Positions 23,521 to 36,013 of a stretch of DNA of 64,000 bases are shown here, one piece after another (within the stretch, counting starts at the first letter, position 1; the number at the start of each line of letters is the position of its first letter). The DNA lies in NCBI RefSeq assembly GCF_040436345.1, contig NC_133221.1:18163165-18227164 (forward strand), given 5' to 3'. The notes below the pieces were generated by a model. It saw only the letters and a list, made by a program, of their open reading frames with translations, was not told where the DNA came from and did no database searches. The stretch comes from Pagrus major. Taxonomy: Eukaryota > Chordata > Actinopteri > Spariformes > Sparidae. The translations under genes and the position numbers were made by a program.

Positions 23521-26500
23521 TTGAGGAGAGAAGCCAGAGGAAGTTGTCTTTGTCTTTTAATATTTTTAATATGTATTTAACATATGTTTGAACCTACAGG
23601 TAAATATTAACCTACAGACTGGATAATAAAAAATAAAGCAGTTGTTTCCTCAAAAAATTACCACTTGTTCTTTCACTATCAAAATTTGAATAGGCTATAA
23701 TGGGCTATATTCCTAATCAGGTCATGGAGTTGAATAGTTCAAATAATTTACTTTAACAGCATTTTACAGCCGGTTCTGCATCTAATTTGTTGTGTAATCA
23801 CAGATGTAATGCAAAAACGTAAGCAGCCTGCCAAGAAACAGAACATAAAGGCACCCAAATAAACACATAAAAAGTAAAAAATTATATTAGAGTTGAGGTG
23901 AAACTAAAGTGACGTATATAGTGAAAGTAAAGTATAAAATATCAACTGCCATGTTATATCCATTAATTAAAGGTTGGTTATTGCACTAAAAGTTGGCAAA
24001 TTGTTGATTTCTGCTGTTCATACAGATACCAAAGACAGCATTATCTTTATTAATTGGATGGGTGGGTGATATTTTAGACTGTTACCCCTCACATATGGCC
24101 TCCTAAAAAACAGTGATTTAGCTATTGTATATTGATGTTGACATTTTTCTTAAGAAGCTCATTAGAAGTTGTCATTTAAAATGTTAAGAAGTGTCTCTAA
24201 TTGGACCCACAGGTAATCTGACATTATCAGTGCAACATCTTTTATCAAGTCATTGATTGTGCATCTGAAATATATTGTTTCCCTTATATGACTGGATATA
24301 ACAAACCATTTAAGGTTTGTTTTGAGGCTTATCATCCTGTAAGTTTAGGTCTCCATCTCCATCTGTTTCTGTAATTCTATGATATCTATAATGTTGTCAT
24401 CCTACATGTCCTCCTCTATTGCTTTTCCTGAAGTTGTTTCTATTTTTTTCCTTTAAAAGTTTTTTTTTTAGTTTCATACCTTTTAAGTTCTTATTTTCTT
24501 CTAAACTTGCTTCTTGAAATTGGGCTATATAAATAACTTTGATTTAACCCATTATTTCTGAGTCACAAACATGTAAATGGCGGCAGGTTGTAGTTACATT
24601 TCTCTCTTTTTCTATTTCAGCTGTGAAAATGTATTTCCTTTTCATAAAATCCCTGTTAGAATTACTGTTGAATGATGTGTCATAATTCCCACAATAAAAA
24701 TAAAATTGTGCAAAACTATTGTATGAGCATATGAACAGTAAAAATAAGGGGGGTCTTTTCCCCTCTTGCTTTGGTTTCCTTCCTGATATTCTCACCCTAT
24801 TCTCTCTGCTTGGAAGTGGACGTCCTGACTGTGGCAGAACAAGGCGCTGTGGCGTACAAGCCTGAAACAATAGGCCAGAATATTAGAAATGGGCTGCGAT
24901 GGTTGAACTTGAGATGGCATGGAGTATTAAAGACGAGGAAGCTGATGTAATCCACTGCAACTGTTACGTAACATCACAATTTTCCTCTAATATACAAATC
25001 GCACTAAACATTTCATTTAGAGGCTGTTTTACGTGCCAGTGAAAGTGAATTCAGAGACAAGCCTAGAGAGCCCCCGAGTGGATAATTTGAGAACTGAACT
25101 GAATGTGTGAAATTTCACTTGTACTTCCTTCAAGAGACAAAAGTAAAAATACAGTCAGCCATAGGTGTCATTTATGCTGGGGACACCACTTTTGTGAATG
25201 GCTGATTTGTCCCTATTAATTTTTAAAGGTGCAATATGTTTGTTTTTTGTAGTTACAGTTTTGGGTACATAGTCCTATGTTATGGAAAGGTAGGACTTCT
25301 AGATGGGTTTCTCTGCTTTTGTTGTTTTTGTGCCAACACTCAAAATACAAGCCTGGTCTGCTCTAATGTTTACAAATACAAATGTAAACATATGGCTTTA
25401 AAGTACAAAATAAACTCATGATAGCTTTTGCAAACTGCTATTCCTTCTATCAAAAGCTCCGTCTGTTTATAAAAAGTTGCATAGTGATTTGTTAAAAATC
25501 GCACCAGGAAATGTTATCTAACAGATGAGAAAAAATTAATTATGATCTGCCATTATGCATTTTTCTTCACTTGCTGTTATTTTTATTATCTACTCTGTCC
25601 TCGTATGATTCCCCACATTACACTGCCTAAAACCGCATCTGTTGAAGACCATTTTGAAAACATTTTTTCATCTGACCCTTTTGTCCCGACCACTATGTTT
25701 TGCCAAAGTTCTCCCCTTGAAGTTGCCCGTTTTTACGAAATAAAAACTTTTTTGGGTGTGAAAACAGATCTAAAATTCCCTTTCCTTAGCTGGTATTTAT
25801 TGTCCTTTTCTTATATTATTTATGTCAGAGTAACATTCCTGACAATACATTTATGATTTAGTTTCTCATATTTGAGCTCCTCAGGCCCTCTCATTGTAAT
25901 GACTGTGATTCAATCTAATGACTGTAGGCAAACTGTAATTACACAGGCACTGAGTGATCACAGCTGTATTCAATGCTAATCACTAACGAGAAGATGCAAT
26001 TTACAAAGTTCAATTGTAATCCAGCCTTTTCTTCGCTAAGCTAATGCTGTTGTATAGTTTAATGACATAGCAGATAGTGTTGTATATTATTCAAAGATCC
26101 CCTCCAGAATGTCTGAAAACCTGACCTGACTTTCTGCAAAAGACGTATATTTTCCACATTAAAACCCTCTAAGCCAAACTTTTTCTCTTGGAGGGTGAAA
26201 ACTGAATCTTAACGGTAGGCCACGGACCAAAAAGCAAACACCTGTTGTCATGATGTGAAATGGTACTATACAGAAGCCCAGAGAGGCAGGTGAGGAACAA
26301 ATACATTCTGGTGATCCATTTTCTAAGTCTGACCTAAACTGTATTCTCTCCTGTGATTATGACTTGAGAACCGGCCGAAAAAAAGTTTTGCCAGGATAAT
26401 CTTTACAAGTTCCTTCATTTTTCTTTTCATTTGCTTCTCAGGGCTTCTGCACATATTGTCAGTCTGCCCGTCGTTCCCAGATTATGAAAGATTTAATTAT

Positions 26501-27560
26501 TAGGGGACCTACATAGGCCTATTTAAAGAGCATTTTACTTAAAACAAAAAATAAAACAGCATAAACAGATGATCATAATTTTCTTTCATTGATTTTTTAT
26601 TTTTTTTCTTGCTAGAAACATCTGGTGAGCCAAATCAAACATTGTGGCGGCCGCCGTGCTTTAAAGGCACCTTCTCCTTTGACAAACAGGTGTTCCTGTC
26701 ATGTCACAGACAATTAAGTTTTAATAAAGAATTGACATCTAGATGTTCTTCACAGGTGTATGTAAACTTCATTTGTCAAAAGCGTTGAGCCTTGATAGCT
26801 GATTTGGTATTCAAAACATTTGCAGTATATTAAACGTTGCAGAGAAGCACAGGTGTAAATAATAAAATAAATGAGGGCTGAATTCCATTAAGCTACTTTG
26901 TTTTCAAGGCTCACTGTAGCTTACTGGGACACTTCCACAGAACAGAGCCATCATGAATGTTATTAGTAACACATGTGCTTTTCCTACTGTGACAAGTCAA
27001 AATGTCTGCTATGAAAAAGACCTATGCAAATAAACCCCTTACTCTGAATCGAGCCAGTAATTTGAATGTGACACAGTGGTTCAGTAGAGTTTCACAGCCT
27101 ACTACGGCTTATTGCTTACACTTCATTATGAACTGCAAGATGTATTAAAGCTGTCCGTTTAAACTCAATGAATGACAGAGAAAAAAAATGAATGGAATAT
27201 AAAGGCATTTACTTTCATTACGTTGACAAAGAAAAAGAAAAGCACTTTTGCAGGTGTACACAAGACATGATCTAAGGGGGTTAATTTTTATACAGCAGCA
27301 GAACAAGCAAACAAAATCAAGCACAGAAACGGTCCGATTTTAGACGGATGCCATAACAAATGTAAATACATTTTGCAAGCTCATTTAGTGAATCTTTCAT
27401 GGACAAAAACTTAGTAATCATGCCACTTCATGGGTCTAATATTTCAACACTTAATTTAAAGTAATTTTTTAAACATACGCTGCAAAATTTGGGATGAGGG
27501 AGCACCCTTGGAAACTTTTTCAAGTTAAGACTGAAAACATCCATTGTAATAAAAAACACA
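23521..27560. other. Intergenic DNA between atf7 and asb8
   Basis: About 4 kb of AT-rich DNA. No exon or RNA gene was recognised. A lone MITE end (TTAA then AGGTGCAATATG) begins at 25227. A common fish element tail (GGGCTATATAAATAACTTTG) is near 24521-24542. The longest open frames (24544-24870, 25542-25856) lack known domains. Confidence 0.5.
25227..25250. repeat. Lone terminus of AGGTGCAATATG-type TTAA MITE
   Basis: TTAA (25223-25226) is followed by AGGTGCAATATG, the terminus of the element family seen complete at 55473-55783. The opposite end was not found. Confidence 0.4.
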
Positions 27561-27564
27561 ATAT

Positions 27565-28849
27565 TTTATTCCTCATTGGCAACTGCAACATTCATTAAAA
27601 TAAAGCCCAAATAAATAATGACAGCAGGCATGTTGACTGAACATTTTCAGAGGAAGGTAAGTGTGTCTGCCAAATTATGTGGACCAGCTTCTACATAACA
27701 AATAAAACTGTTCCCATCTTTCTGGTCAGTGGTTTTTTTTTTTTAATTTCTTTTTTTGTTGTTACCTTAATATGTCATAACTGATTTCATTGTGAATTTG
27801 TAGGGCAGTCATCAATAGAGAGATGGCCACTCCAACTATCTTACGAACTACATAAAATTTGTTCCTGAGCACTACTTCAAGAACTGCATCTTCTGACAAA
27901 CCTACTGGACAGCCTGCATCATTAAGCCCTCATTCACAAACCTATCTTACATTTAAATCCAATCTTACAGTGAGCTTGTTTCCTCGTTTTCTGCGACAAA
28001 TCATAACATTTTTTAATTATATTTAAGAATTGTAAATTGTAAATTGTAAATTTTGCATTCAAAATAATAATAAGCCCAAGTTTAATTTAAAAGAAGCACT
28101 TGCCTCTTTGTGAACAGATGAAACAAGAAGCTTCACGTGGGTCAATTCCTATGATAAGCCCAACAACCCCCTGATGTCTATACTCGCACCAAGGGCTCTT
28201 CTCATTTCTCCATTTTGTGCTTCCTCATCTCCTCTCACCTCCGTCCTCCTGCCTGTGACCCGCAAATCGATCTCATCAGGACATATGAACAGGCATAACA
28301 CACAGCTGGAATATACAAAACATGGTGGGAGTAGGACTCTAAAAATGTTCCTTTTGTATTCATAAGTTATTTAAGATGATCAAATGTGTGATTAAACTAT
28401 CAGCCTTTGCATCTCATGAGTTAGGGACTGAGGAGAGGAGATGAGGAAACGTATCAAGGATGCGCAAACTGAGAAATGAGAAGAGAGGCAAGACTTTCGA
28501 ACAAGCTCGGCCTGAGTTACCAAAACTGCATAATTTTTTAAATGTTCCTATGAAACAATATAAGCACATCATTGGTGGAGACTTCATCCAACAGCTGACA
28601 CTTGTCAAATGTACCCTTCTGCACTGCTCATATAGATGTTGTGCAACCACTAGATAATAAAAAAAAAGACTGGTGTGTATATCTCTCCTGGTGCACAAAT
28701 CGGTATTCAATTGCAAGAAGGTTTGATTGATGAGGGCCACTGTCAGACAATATCCTATAATTCAATGGAGACACTTCCTTGCCAATAAATGCTGCAATAA
28801 ACTGTCTAATCACCAGTGAGGTCTGAGAGTCCCCAATGGCTTCATCACC
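27565..28849 (-). other. asb8 3' UTR with candidate poly(A) signal
   Basis: The segment follows the asb8 stop codon. A minus-strand AATAAA lies at 27565-27570, which would give a 3' UTR of about 1.3 kb. No coding exon is seen inside. Confidence 0.4.
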
Positions 28850-30206
28850 TCAGTCCCTCAGCAGTAGATAGTCTTTGATAGTCTCTGGTAAAGGAAGCTC
28901 TTTTACAGCAGTAGGGAGGAACTGGACTCCGAGACTCTGTCGGACAGCACAGCGTGCCAGAGAGCGAAGCGTGGGAGCCTGAGCCACCATATTGGTCAGC
29001 CTCGCCAGCAGCTGTGGATCTTTACTCAGCTCTCTGGGAAGGGTGCCGTCAGCCCGTCGGATCTCAAAACGCCCTGCTGCCCGGCACAGCAGCTCCAGGC
29101 ACTCCTCCTCCTGTTCAGTGCCCAGGCCCCGCGCCAACAGGGCCACCAGTCGGGATATAGGGGTCTGGCCCTTCAGGTTGGTCACATGGACCTGGGCTCC
29201 GTAGTCTAATAGCACTTTGACACTCTCCAGGTTGCCCTTCATTGCTGCCCAACTCAAAGGCGTGTCATTGTTGTAGTCCCGTGCGTTGGGACAGGCCCCG
29301 CTCTCCAGCAGGGCCCTCACACACTCTGGGTTGTCTTTGAAGGCGGCCCAGTGAAGCGGGGTGTCCTTGTTGCCATCCAGGGCGTTTGGCTGGGCCCCAT
29401 ACTCCAACAGCAGCTCCACGCAGCTCTCATCCTTCTCCGCTGCATAATGCAGTGCTGTGCGGTTATATCCATCCAAAGCATTCACCTGATGAGGAAATGT
29501 AATGTCATGAGCAATCTCATGCTAAAGAGTTAACAATACACTGACCACAGATTTGGGTGTCAAATGGTTACCTTTTACTACAAAAAACAATCGAATTGTC
29601 ATCATCTCTAAATTTCAGTTTGTATGTCTTCCACTTTTGTCTTTTGGCAACCCCAAATTCATTTTTTCTTTTATTGAACACACTAAAAAACTCATCCTGC
29701 CAACACCTGCAGTGTTCCAAAAAGATCTTGACAAAAATAAAACTGATGGATTACCGGAAACAAGCTTCAGAGCCCTGCAGATTGACTTTCTTAAAATAGG
29801 GTGGCTGTCTGGAAGGTAGTTAATTAATGTAAAACCCTGCTATGGTAAATGGTTAAGTAGAAGTTGTCTATGACATACCTCCGCCCCCTTCTCCAGCAGC
29901 AGCTCCACACAGTCAGCATCAGCGACCATACAGGCACAGTGCAGGGGCTTAAGCGTGCCATGCATCCGGTTCACGTCAGCTCCCTTAGGCATACAGGAAA
30001 TAATGATGTCAATATAACGGGATGACAGTACAACATAGTATTTATTTAAAGTTGGACTGGAAGATGAGCAGGCCTACCTTACGAATGAGATCCTCCACAT
30101 TGTCATGTGGGAATGAGCGGATGGCTGCGATGGTGCGGATGAGCCGCTCGGACAAGGAGTATTTACTTTGAATGCTTTGCATGATGTACCACATAGTAGA
30201 GCTCAT
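28850..30206 (-). CDS. asb8: Ankyrin repeat and SOCS box protein 8
   Basis: Three coding exons: 30078-30206, 29879-29983, 28850-29485; all junctions fall in phase 0. The product is 289 aa (human is 288). It starts MSSTMWYIMQSIQSKYSLSE, followed by four to five ankyrin repeats (for example GYNRTALHYAAEKDE, DGNKDTPLHWAAFKDN, DYNNDTPLSWAAMKGN). The C-terminal SOCS box has a BC-box-like stretch (SLARCAVRQSL), the elongin B/C contact, and a LPLP Cul5-box motif near the end. ASB proteins are substrate receptors of Cullin-5 ubiquitin ligases. An earlier in-frame ATG is absent; the chosen ATG lies 48 bases inside an exon whose acceptor is at 30256-30255. The gene sits between atf7 and larp4, whereas in mammals it is beside PFKM. 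Confidence 0.96.
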
Positions 30207-30326
30207 GTGTAACTGAGGACCATGGCACCCTGGTAGGGGTGACACAACGGCGCACTGAAACACATTTTTCAAGAAGTTGAGAGTTAAAAGATGCAACACA
30301 CTATGATAAAGATTTCTGAGCCTTAA

Positions 30327-30554
30327 AGGAGCACTATGTAGTTCTGGCGAAGAAATTCAAATTCAGGATTTTAATATGTATAATATTAATGTGGTAATAA
30401 TACAAACTCAGAAATATTATCTTTTCCATAACTGAATAAACAAGCTGTTCTCAGAGGAAAAGTAGGTCCCCAGTTTGAAGCTAGAAAGGTGGCAGGGTCC
30501 GCCATCTTTCTCTTCTGATTAAAATGTCTTCCCCAAAACTACATAGTACTATAA
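30327..30554. mobile_element. TTAA MITE in asb8 intron 1
   Basis: TTAA (30323-30326) precedes AGGAGCACTATGTAGTTCTGG. The opposite end reads AGTACTATGTAGTTTTGG in reverse complement, so the element has clear terminal inverted repeats. The right-hand TTAA has decayed. No ORF. Confidence 0.55.
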
Positions 30555-31894
30555 TCAAACAAACAAATCACTCAGGTGTTTTTGGTTGTTTTAGATGATT
30601 GGACCTCTTGTTAGGTAGTGGCTACTGTCACTATTTTATTATAGCATACTGTCGGTTGCTTTAACATAGAAATGCACCAATTTCACCACCATTTTACCAG
30701 CATTGTAATTTAGACTTTTGAAGACTTTTTAAGGATGCACGGACACCCTGAAACTGCATAATGTGGTGCTGCAGAGTTAGTGACTTTCCCCATGAAGAAA
30801 CCTGTAGCAAAGTGCGTTATTTCAGTGTGGCAAGAAATATGCACATACATACGCATGCACATAAATGTAGTGGAGAGGAAGTATAAAGTAGCAGAAAATG
30901 GTAATACTCAAGATAAACACCTCATAATTTTACTCAGGTTATTTAGTAAATTGTACTTAGGTTTATTCATCACTGGTTGCTCAAAATCTTGCAATAATAA
31001 GCAATATTGGTCGACACCTTGTAGAAACCTCTTAAAGTTCAAGTTAAATTACAGGAGCAGACATAATCAGGTTATATTGGGTATTTAGGGTCCAGCAATT
31101 TCTCCTTTTTTTGGGAAATTATTATTAATACATCCTATTTCTAAATCACATAATGTGAAATTGCCAAGAACCGTGATTTTGAAAGTAACTTACTTGTTGA
31201 TCTTAGATAGAAAATTCATGTCATCATGCTTTTATAAACAAATGAATACAATTATCATGTAAGTAATAAAAAGATGTTCCCCCGTTCTTTGATCGAAATG
31301 ATTTTTTTTATAATTAATGTTATAAAACCATGCATTCTGGACATAGTATGCGTGTCTTGCTGCAGATCTGACGGCCTTTATCTAACATTATTCAGCCGTA
31401 TGCTATCAAACCTAATGGAAGTCGCTCGAGAGCTGCAGAGTATCAGCAGCGCAAGTATGCTAACAAAACATAAACAAATGACTGACACTGACAGCTAACG
31501 TTAGCTCACCTGGCAATAACATGCTCCACAACAAAAGAAAGCAAAATGCAGTCACTAGCAGTGATTCACGTTACACGCCGAGTGCCAACTTTTACAAATA
31601 ACACATCAATATACAAAACACGAGCACGTTCGCTAGCAAGCGGACGCTCATGGGCTGGTTTAGAGAAAGAAAAAAAAAGATCCTCGGCTACATTTTCACC
31701 CGGCTGCTAGCTAGCTAGCTAGCCAAACTGGTGCTAGCTGACGAGCTAACGTTAGCATCAAGATGCGAGAAAGAATCGAGACTCGCAGACGAAAAAGAAA
31801 CGAGTGACATTTAGTACAAATGCTTGCTAACGCACTCTGAAATCCTATCCGCGTCAACCCTCGATGAATTACCGGTGCTAACGGGAAAACGTAC
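30555..31894 (-). other. Rest of asb8 intron 1
   Basis: Intron sequence upstream of asb8 coding exon 1. From about 31.4 kb towards exon 1 it becomes richer in CpG and in GCTAAC/GTTAGC words, including two copies of the palindrome GCTAACGTTAGC (31494-31505, 31745-31756) and a (CTAG)n-like run at about 31706-31726. No exon was recognised. Confidence 0.55.
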
Positions 31895-32200
31895 CGTTTG
31901 TGGTCCACGGTTTGAAGGTCTGACAGGTTACCGTATTGACTGTTTGCTGCTCGCTTTGACATAAACACAGCACGTCACCGCTCTCGGCCACGCCCTCCGC
32001 CTCGAGCCTCCGGTCCCTGTATTTAAACCCGGCTGAGCAAACAATCGCGTTATTCTGCGATAACTTCAAATAACTCGAGGTTTTCTCTCGAAGCTGTCTT
32101 CTTACGATGTCTGACCGGGGCGGCACGTCTTTTCCAAGCGTGCTTCCCGATATAGACACGTGTGGCACCGCAGGCATGCCATGAATGCCTTCAGCTCATG
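31895..32200 (-). promoter_or_regulatory. asb8: asb8 non-coding exon 1 and promoter
   Basis: A minus-strand donor (CAAACG|GTACGT, donor at 31894-31893) ends a CpG-rich leader that could splice to the acceptor at 30255. The upstream sequence is GC-rich without a TATA box. The exon is inferred from splice signal and position only. Confidence 0.45.
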
Positions 32201-32847
32201 ACCATGTTAAGGTACAGGCGGCCAGCAGAGACACGAACAAGTGTCTCCATGAGTCACTGAAGAGTCAGAGGACAGGCAGCCCCTGGTGGACAGCAGGGCC
32301 ACAGACACACCAGGAACACTGATGGCTTCAGCCCTCACAAGTAGTTGTTGGAGCTGTTTGTTGGTTGGTAGTTTGTAGTTAGTTTAATTATTTCCTTGCT
32401 CAACGTGTTTAGTTTTGTCTAGTTAATATTTTGTTTTTGATTTGTTTGGGAATTTGGGTAACACTGTGGGCACCCAAGGTTTTATAGGTGGAAGGATAGG
32501 TAGGTGTAGGACCATGATGCACCAGCGTGGGCCCATGGTTTCTCACCGGAGCAGGAGAGGCATGCAGGATCCCTTTGTTTGCTTGTTTTTGGATAAGGAA
32601 ACCATGAAAATCAAAGGAACTTGGAACGGACATTGAACCTCGTTGCCTGCGTACAACACAAGCCCATGGTGCAGCAGTGGCTCTTTGATTTGCATTTTTT
32701 TGACAAATGGCAGCTACAGTTATAGTTTGATATTTTGTCTGGGACTATAGACACAAATCCACATCCAGACCTTTATTAGCCATCTGCATTCTGATTTCGG
32801 CAATGAGCCACATGGTATTGATATTCAAGCTAATGAAATCAAACTAT

Positions 32848-33118
32848 TAGTTGGTTAATCCATTTGTCTTATCTCGGTTGGCTCCTATTTTGATAATCGA
32901 TTAAATTCAAGTAATTATCAGGCACTGCTACCAAACTTTTTCTGCCTTCAGCCTCTGATATGTCAGACTTTAATAAAACAAACATTGTATACTTTGGGAC
33001 TGTTGGTTCAACAAAACCAACCAAAACGCAGTTTGATGTGAGCGTCATGGGCTGTAGGACATTGTAATAACGATTTTTCACAATTCTGACATTTTATAGA
33101 TCAAACGAAAATGATTTA
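32848..33118 (-). repeat. Dispersed fish repeat (same family as 18288)
   Basis: Contains TTGATAATCGATTAAATTCA and ACAATTCTGACATTTTATAG blocks in the same order as the copy at 18921-19254. Ends are eroded. Confidence 0.5.
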
Positions 33119-33359
33119 CCAAGTGTAATTATTTGTGATGCCATGGCCCTCTTGCTCATGTAGATGTCCACAAAAGCCTTCTTCTGCCACCCAAAAGCAT
33201 TGTTAATTTTTTTTTTTTTTGGCCATCAGAGAAATTTCCAAGAGCAAGAATGGCGCTCAGTAGAGTGCAGTCCCCTTTTTCTGCATCAAACCGTACTCAC
33301 TCATAGATATCAGCAACCTAAATACAGCAGACTTTGTTCATTGAGGTCCATGTATTATT

Positions 33360-33580
33360 TCTCGAGAAATTAATGAAAAGGTGAGAAAATTTTAAAAAAC
33401 TTCTGGATTCAAACCAAAAGTTAATGGGGTCTATTCTGGACTGACACCAATCCTCCATTCAAGTTTCGTGAAAATCCGTCCTGTAGTTTTTGTGTAATCC
33501 TGCTGACAAACCAACATATGGAGAAGGGGGGGGGGGGGGGGGGGGGGGGGTAACATAACCTGCTTGGCGGAGGTAATGAA
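33360..33580 (+). repeat. Retroelement-like 3' tail with poly-G tract
   Basis: The phrases AAGTTTCGTGAAAATCCGTC, GTAATCCTGCTGACAAACC and CTTGGCGGAGGTAATGA are those of a very common fish LINE-like tail. It is interrupted by 25 consecutive G residues at 33526-33550, likely an expanded or slippage-prone tract. Confidence 0.5.
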
Positions 33581-33844
33581 ACCATTATAATCCAGCCTGA
33601 GCTCTAAGCTTTCCTCAACAAAATGGCTCAAACTCCACCCTAAACCTGATACTGTGCCAGGACCTGTCGGGGGCGGAGACACCTTTGAGTTGTAAGGCGT
33701 GGATCTGTTTATCTACGGCCTTAAAATGCTCAAACAACAGACTTCCCTGCTGATTAGATATGTAGAAAATGCTGCAGCCCACTCATGTGTTGACGTGTGT
33801 CGAGTATGTACAAAACACAAAACAGCAGAAAGAAATGTGACACT

Positions 33845-36013
33845 TGAAAGCCAAATCAAAATAATTTATTTTTGGTGACATTTCATACAGTTCTAGGATT
33901 GTGTCTCAAACACTTGGTTGATCCATTACTATATTTCCTTTTTGCCACCCCAACCCAAATTAACAGAAAAAAACCAAACATATGGAGGGGGAGGGGCATA
34001 TTCCTGTAGGTATTTGCAAGCCTGTCAACATCAACCATATGCTTCTAAAATGATTTCACATTACTCATGAGTAAGATTCTTTTAAAAACAAGTTAGTGCA
34101 TTTATTTTAATTATACTAAACCACTAGCTGCTCATACTCATTAATGAAAAAGAAACAACAGCCCCAGTGATTGGTTACTCTTTTACTGCATTACTAAACC
34201 CAAAGTCAATGCATCAAGTATTTTTCGCTCAGCTGACATCTCGAACAGTATATAAATGTCATATGCGTGATTTTATTTTTGCCAATGCGATTTCACACAA
34301 CTTTGGGGAAACCAGCCTACCAAGATTGGGAGAAAAGCGTTGTGCATCAGAATTAAAATAAATAAATTTTTAAAAAGCAATACATACAGTGAGTCAAACT
34401 TCAAATTCTAAGTCAACCTGTTTGTTTTTGTTTTTTTCAAAAATTAAAAAAAAGGAGAGAAAAGAAAAACAAAGAAAAAAAAAGAAAACAGCAAACTCAC
34501 CCTAAATAGCACAAAACAGTCCGGTGGATACCTGCTGTCAAAAGCCTCCCTCTGTAAATTCAGTACTAGAACAATTACATTCTCCCACACACATTTCTAG
34601 TGAAGGGTTATTACAATATAGCATAGGCAACTACACCTCTACAGCTTCTTCAAAAATCCAGTTTCACTGGGCCAAAAAGTTTCCCCAAGACTACATTATT
34701 TAGCAGACCTCGTCAATAAAAATCAAAACTTTATCCTAGCACTCTATGATCGTAGGCAGCTGGCACATAGCACGTGAAAATGTTCCGATTTCATTTATAC
34801 CCACGACTTGGCTGCCAAATATTATGTAGCTATCATCCTTAGCTAACAGCACTCTTCAGTCTATTTTTGACACTATGCCACTTTTAAGAACAATTCACAG
34901 ATATAAGCTTAACCTGGATATCCTGTGATGATGTAGAAAAGCCAAACCTCACCTAAAACCATCAGGTGCACTGAACAGTCAAATCTTACCATTAACCTAT
35001 TCTTTTTCTTCTCTTGGAAAACATCAACCTACTACCCAAACAAACATGTAAACAGAGAACCTGACTGATTATCAACATGACAATGTTCTGAATCCATCCA
35101 GAAACGGTTCAGATAGAGATTAAAACTTAACATGAAAAACTTTGGACCAGGCTAGCAGGTTCACCGTGGCTAACAGGCCAGTGAGCCCCCCCAAAGTGGA
35201 CTTCGGCTTCAAACAAAACCACACATCTGACTGCGACGTACATCGACAGCTTCTGATATCCGACTGATACGATTTAAGTCAATTAGGAACCAGGATCAAA
35301 ATACCACCATAGAACATATTTCATTAATATACATTAGAAGACCACACTGTCCAGTTTCAGGACAATGATTCTGAATCTCTGATGTAAAAATCAAAAAAAA
35401 AAAAATTCATCCATTTCATTACATCAGTGCAACAGCACACTGTAGCACTTCAATCATTTTGCTTAACAATCAATGCATACATAGACATCAGTCAACCCTT
35501 CAGTCATACTTGCAAACCTAAGCACACAAGAAAATAAAACAAAAAAACTGATGTCTCATTGCGTGTTAGTGATATCTTTGTATATGTACATGACATATAT
35601 GCATGTTCTTTTCTTCTTAGTGCATATTGTTCTTGCAGACATCTATTCGTTAAAAATCAAACAAAAGGTAGAGGGCGGTTACGCGGCCCGTCGTCACACC
35701 TCCCCCTAGCAGAGCATAAATGAGATGTCCTCCAGATAAATCGCACTTAAAATTCTTTTAAGCATAACGCTGGAGGCAAAAACAAGATTTTTGATTCCTT
35801 TTCAAAATCATTCATCAAAGTTCTTCAGGTGTCATTCTGCCCATTAGTCCTGGATGTCCCGGTCGTATTGTCATTTTAAAAGCTTTTCTTTGGACAAGTT
35901 CCAGGGGGGAAGGCGGCTACCATAATGTTGTTGCTTTTATGTTATTCATTTTTATATAATTATATATATCCATGTATATATTCATACATCTTTTTTCTAT
36001 TCATATCAAGTTT
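33845..36013 (-). other. larp4 3' UTR with poly(A) signal
   Basis: About 2.1 kb of AT-rich sequence follows the larp4 stop codon. A minus-strand AATAAA at 33865-33870 is the best poly(A) signal. No competing gene was seen. Confidence 0.6.

Larger units (their letters stand above)
32201..33844. other. Intergenic DNA between asb8 and larp4
   Basis: No coding exon or RNA gene was recognised. It contains a dispersed repeat (32848-33118) and a retroelement-like tail with a long G run (33360-33580). Confidence 0.5.

Noticed and set aside
24544-24870. Possible small peptide precursor (108 codons), considered as an npff neighbour of atf7
   Set aside because: It has no signal peptide and no PQRF-amide cleavage motif.
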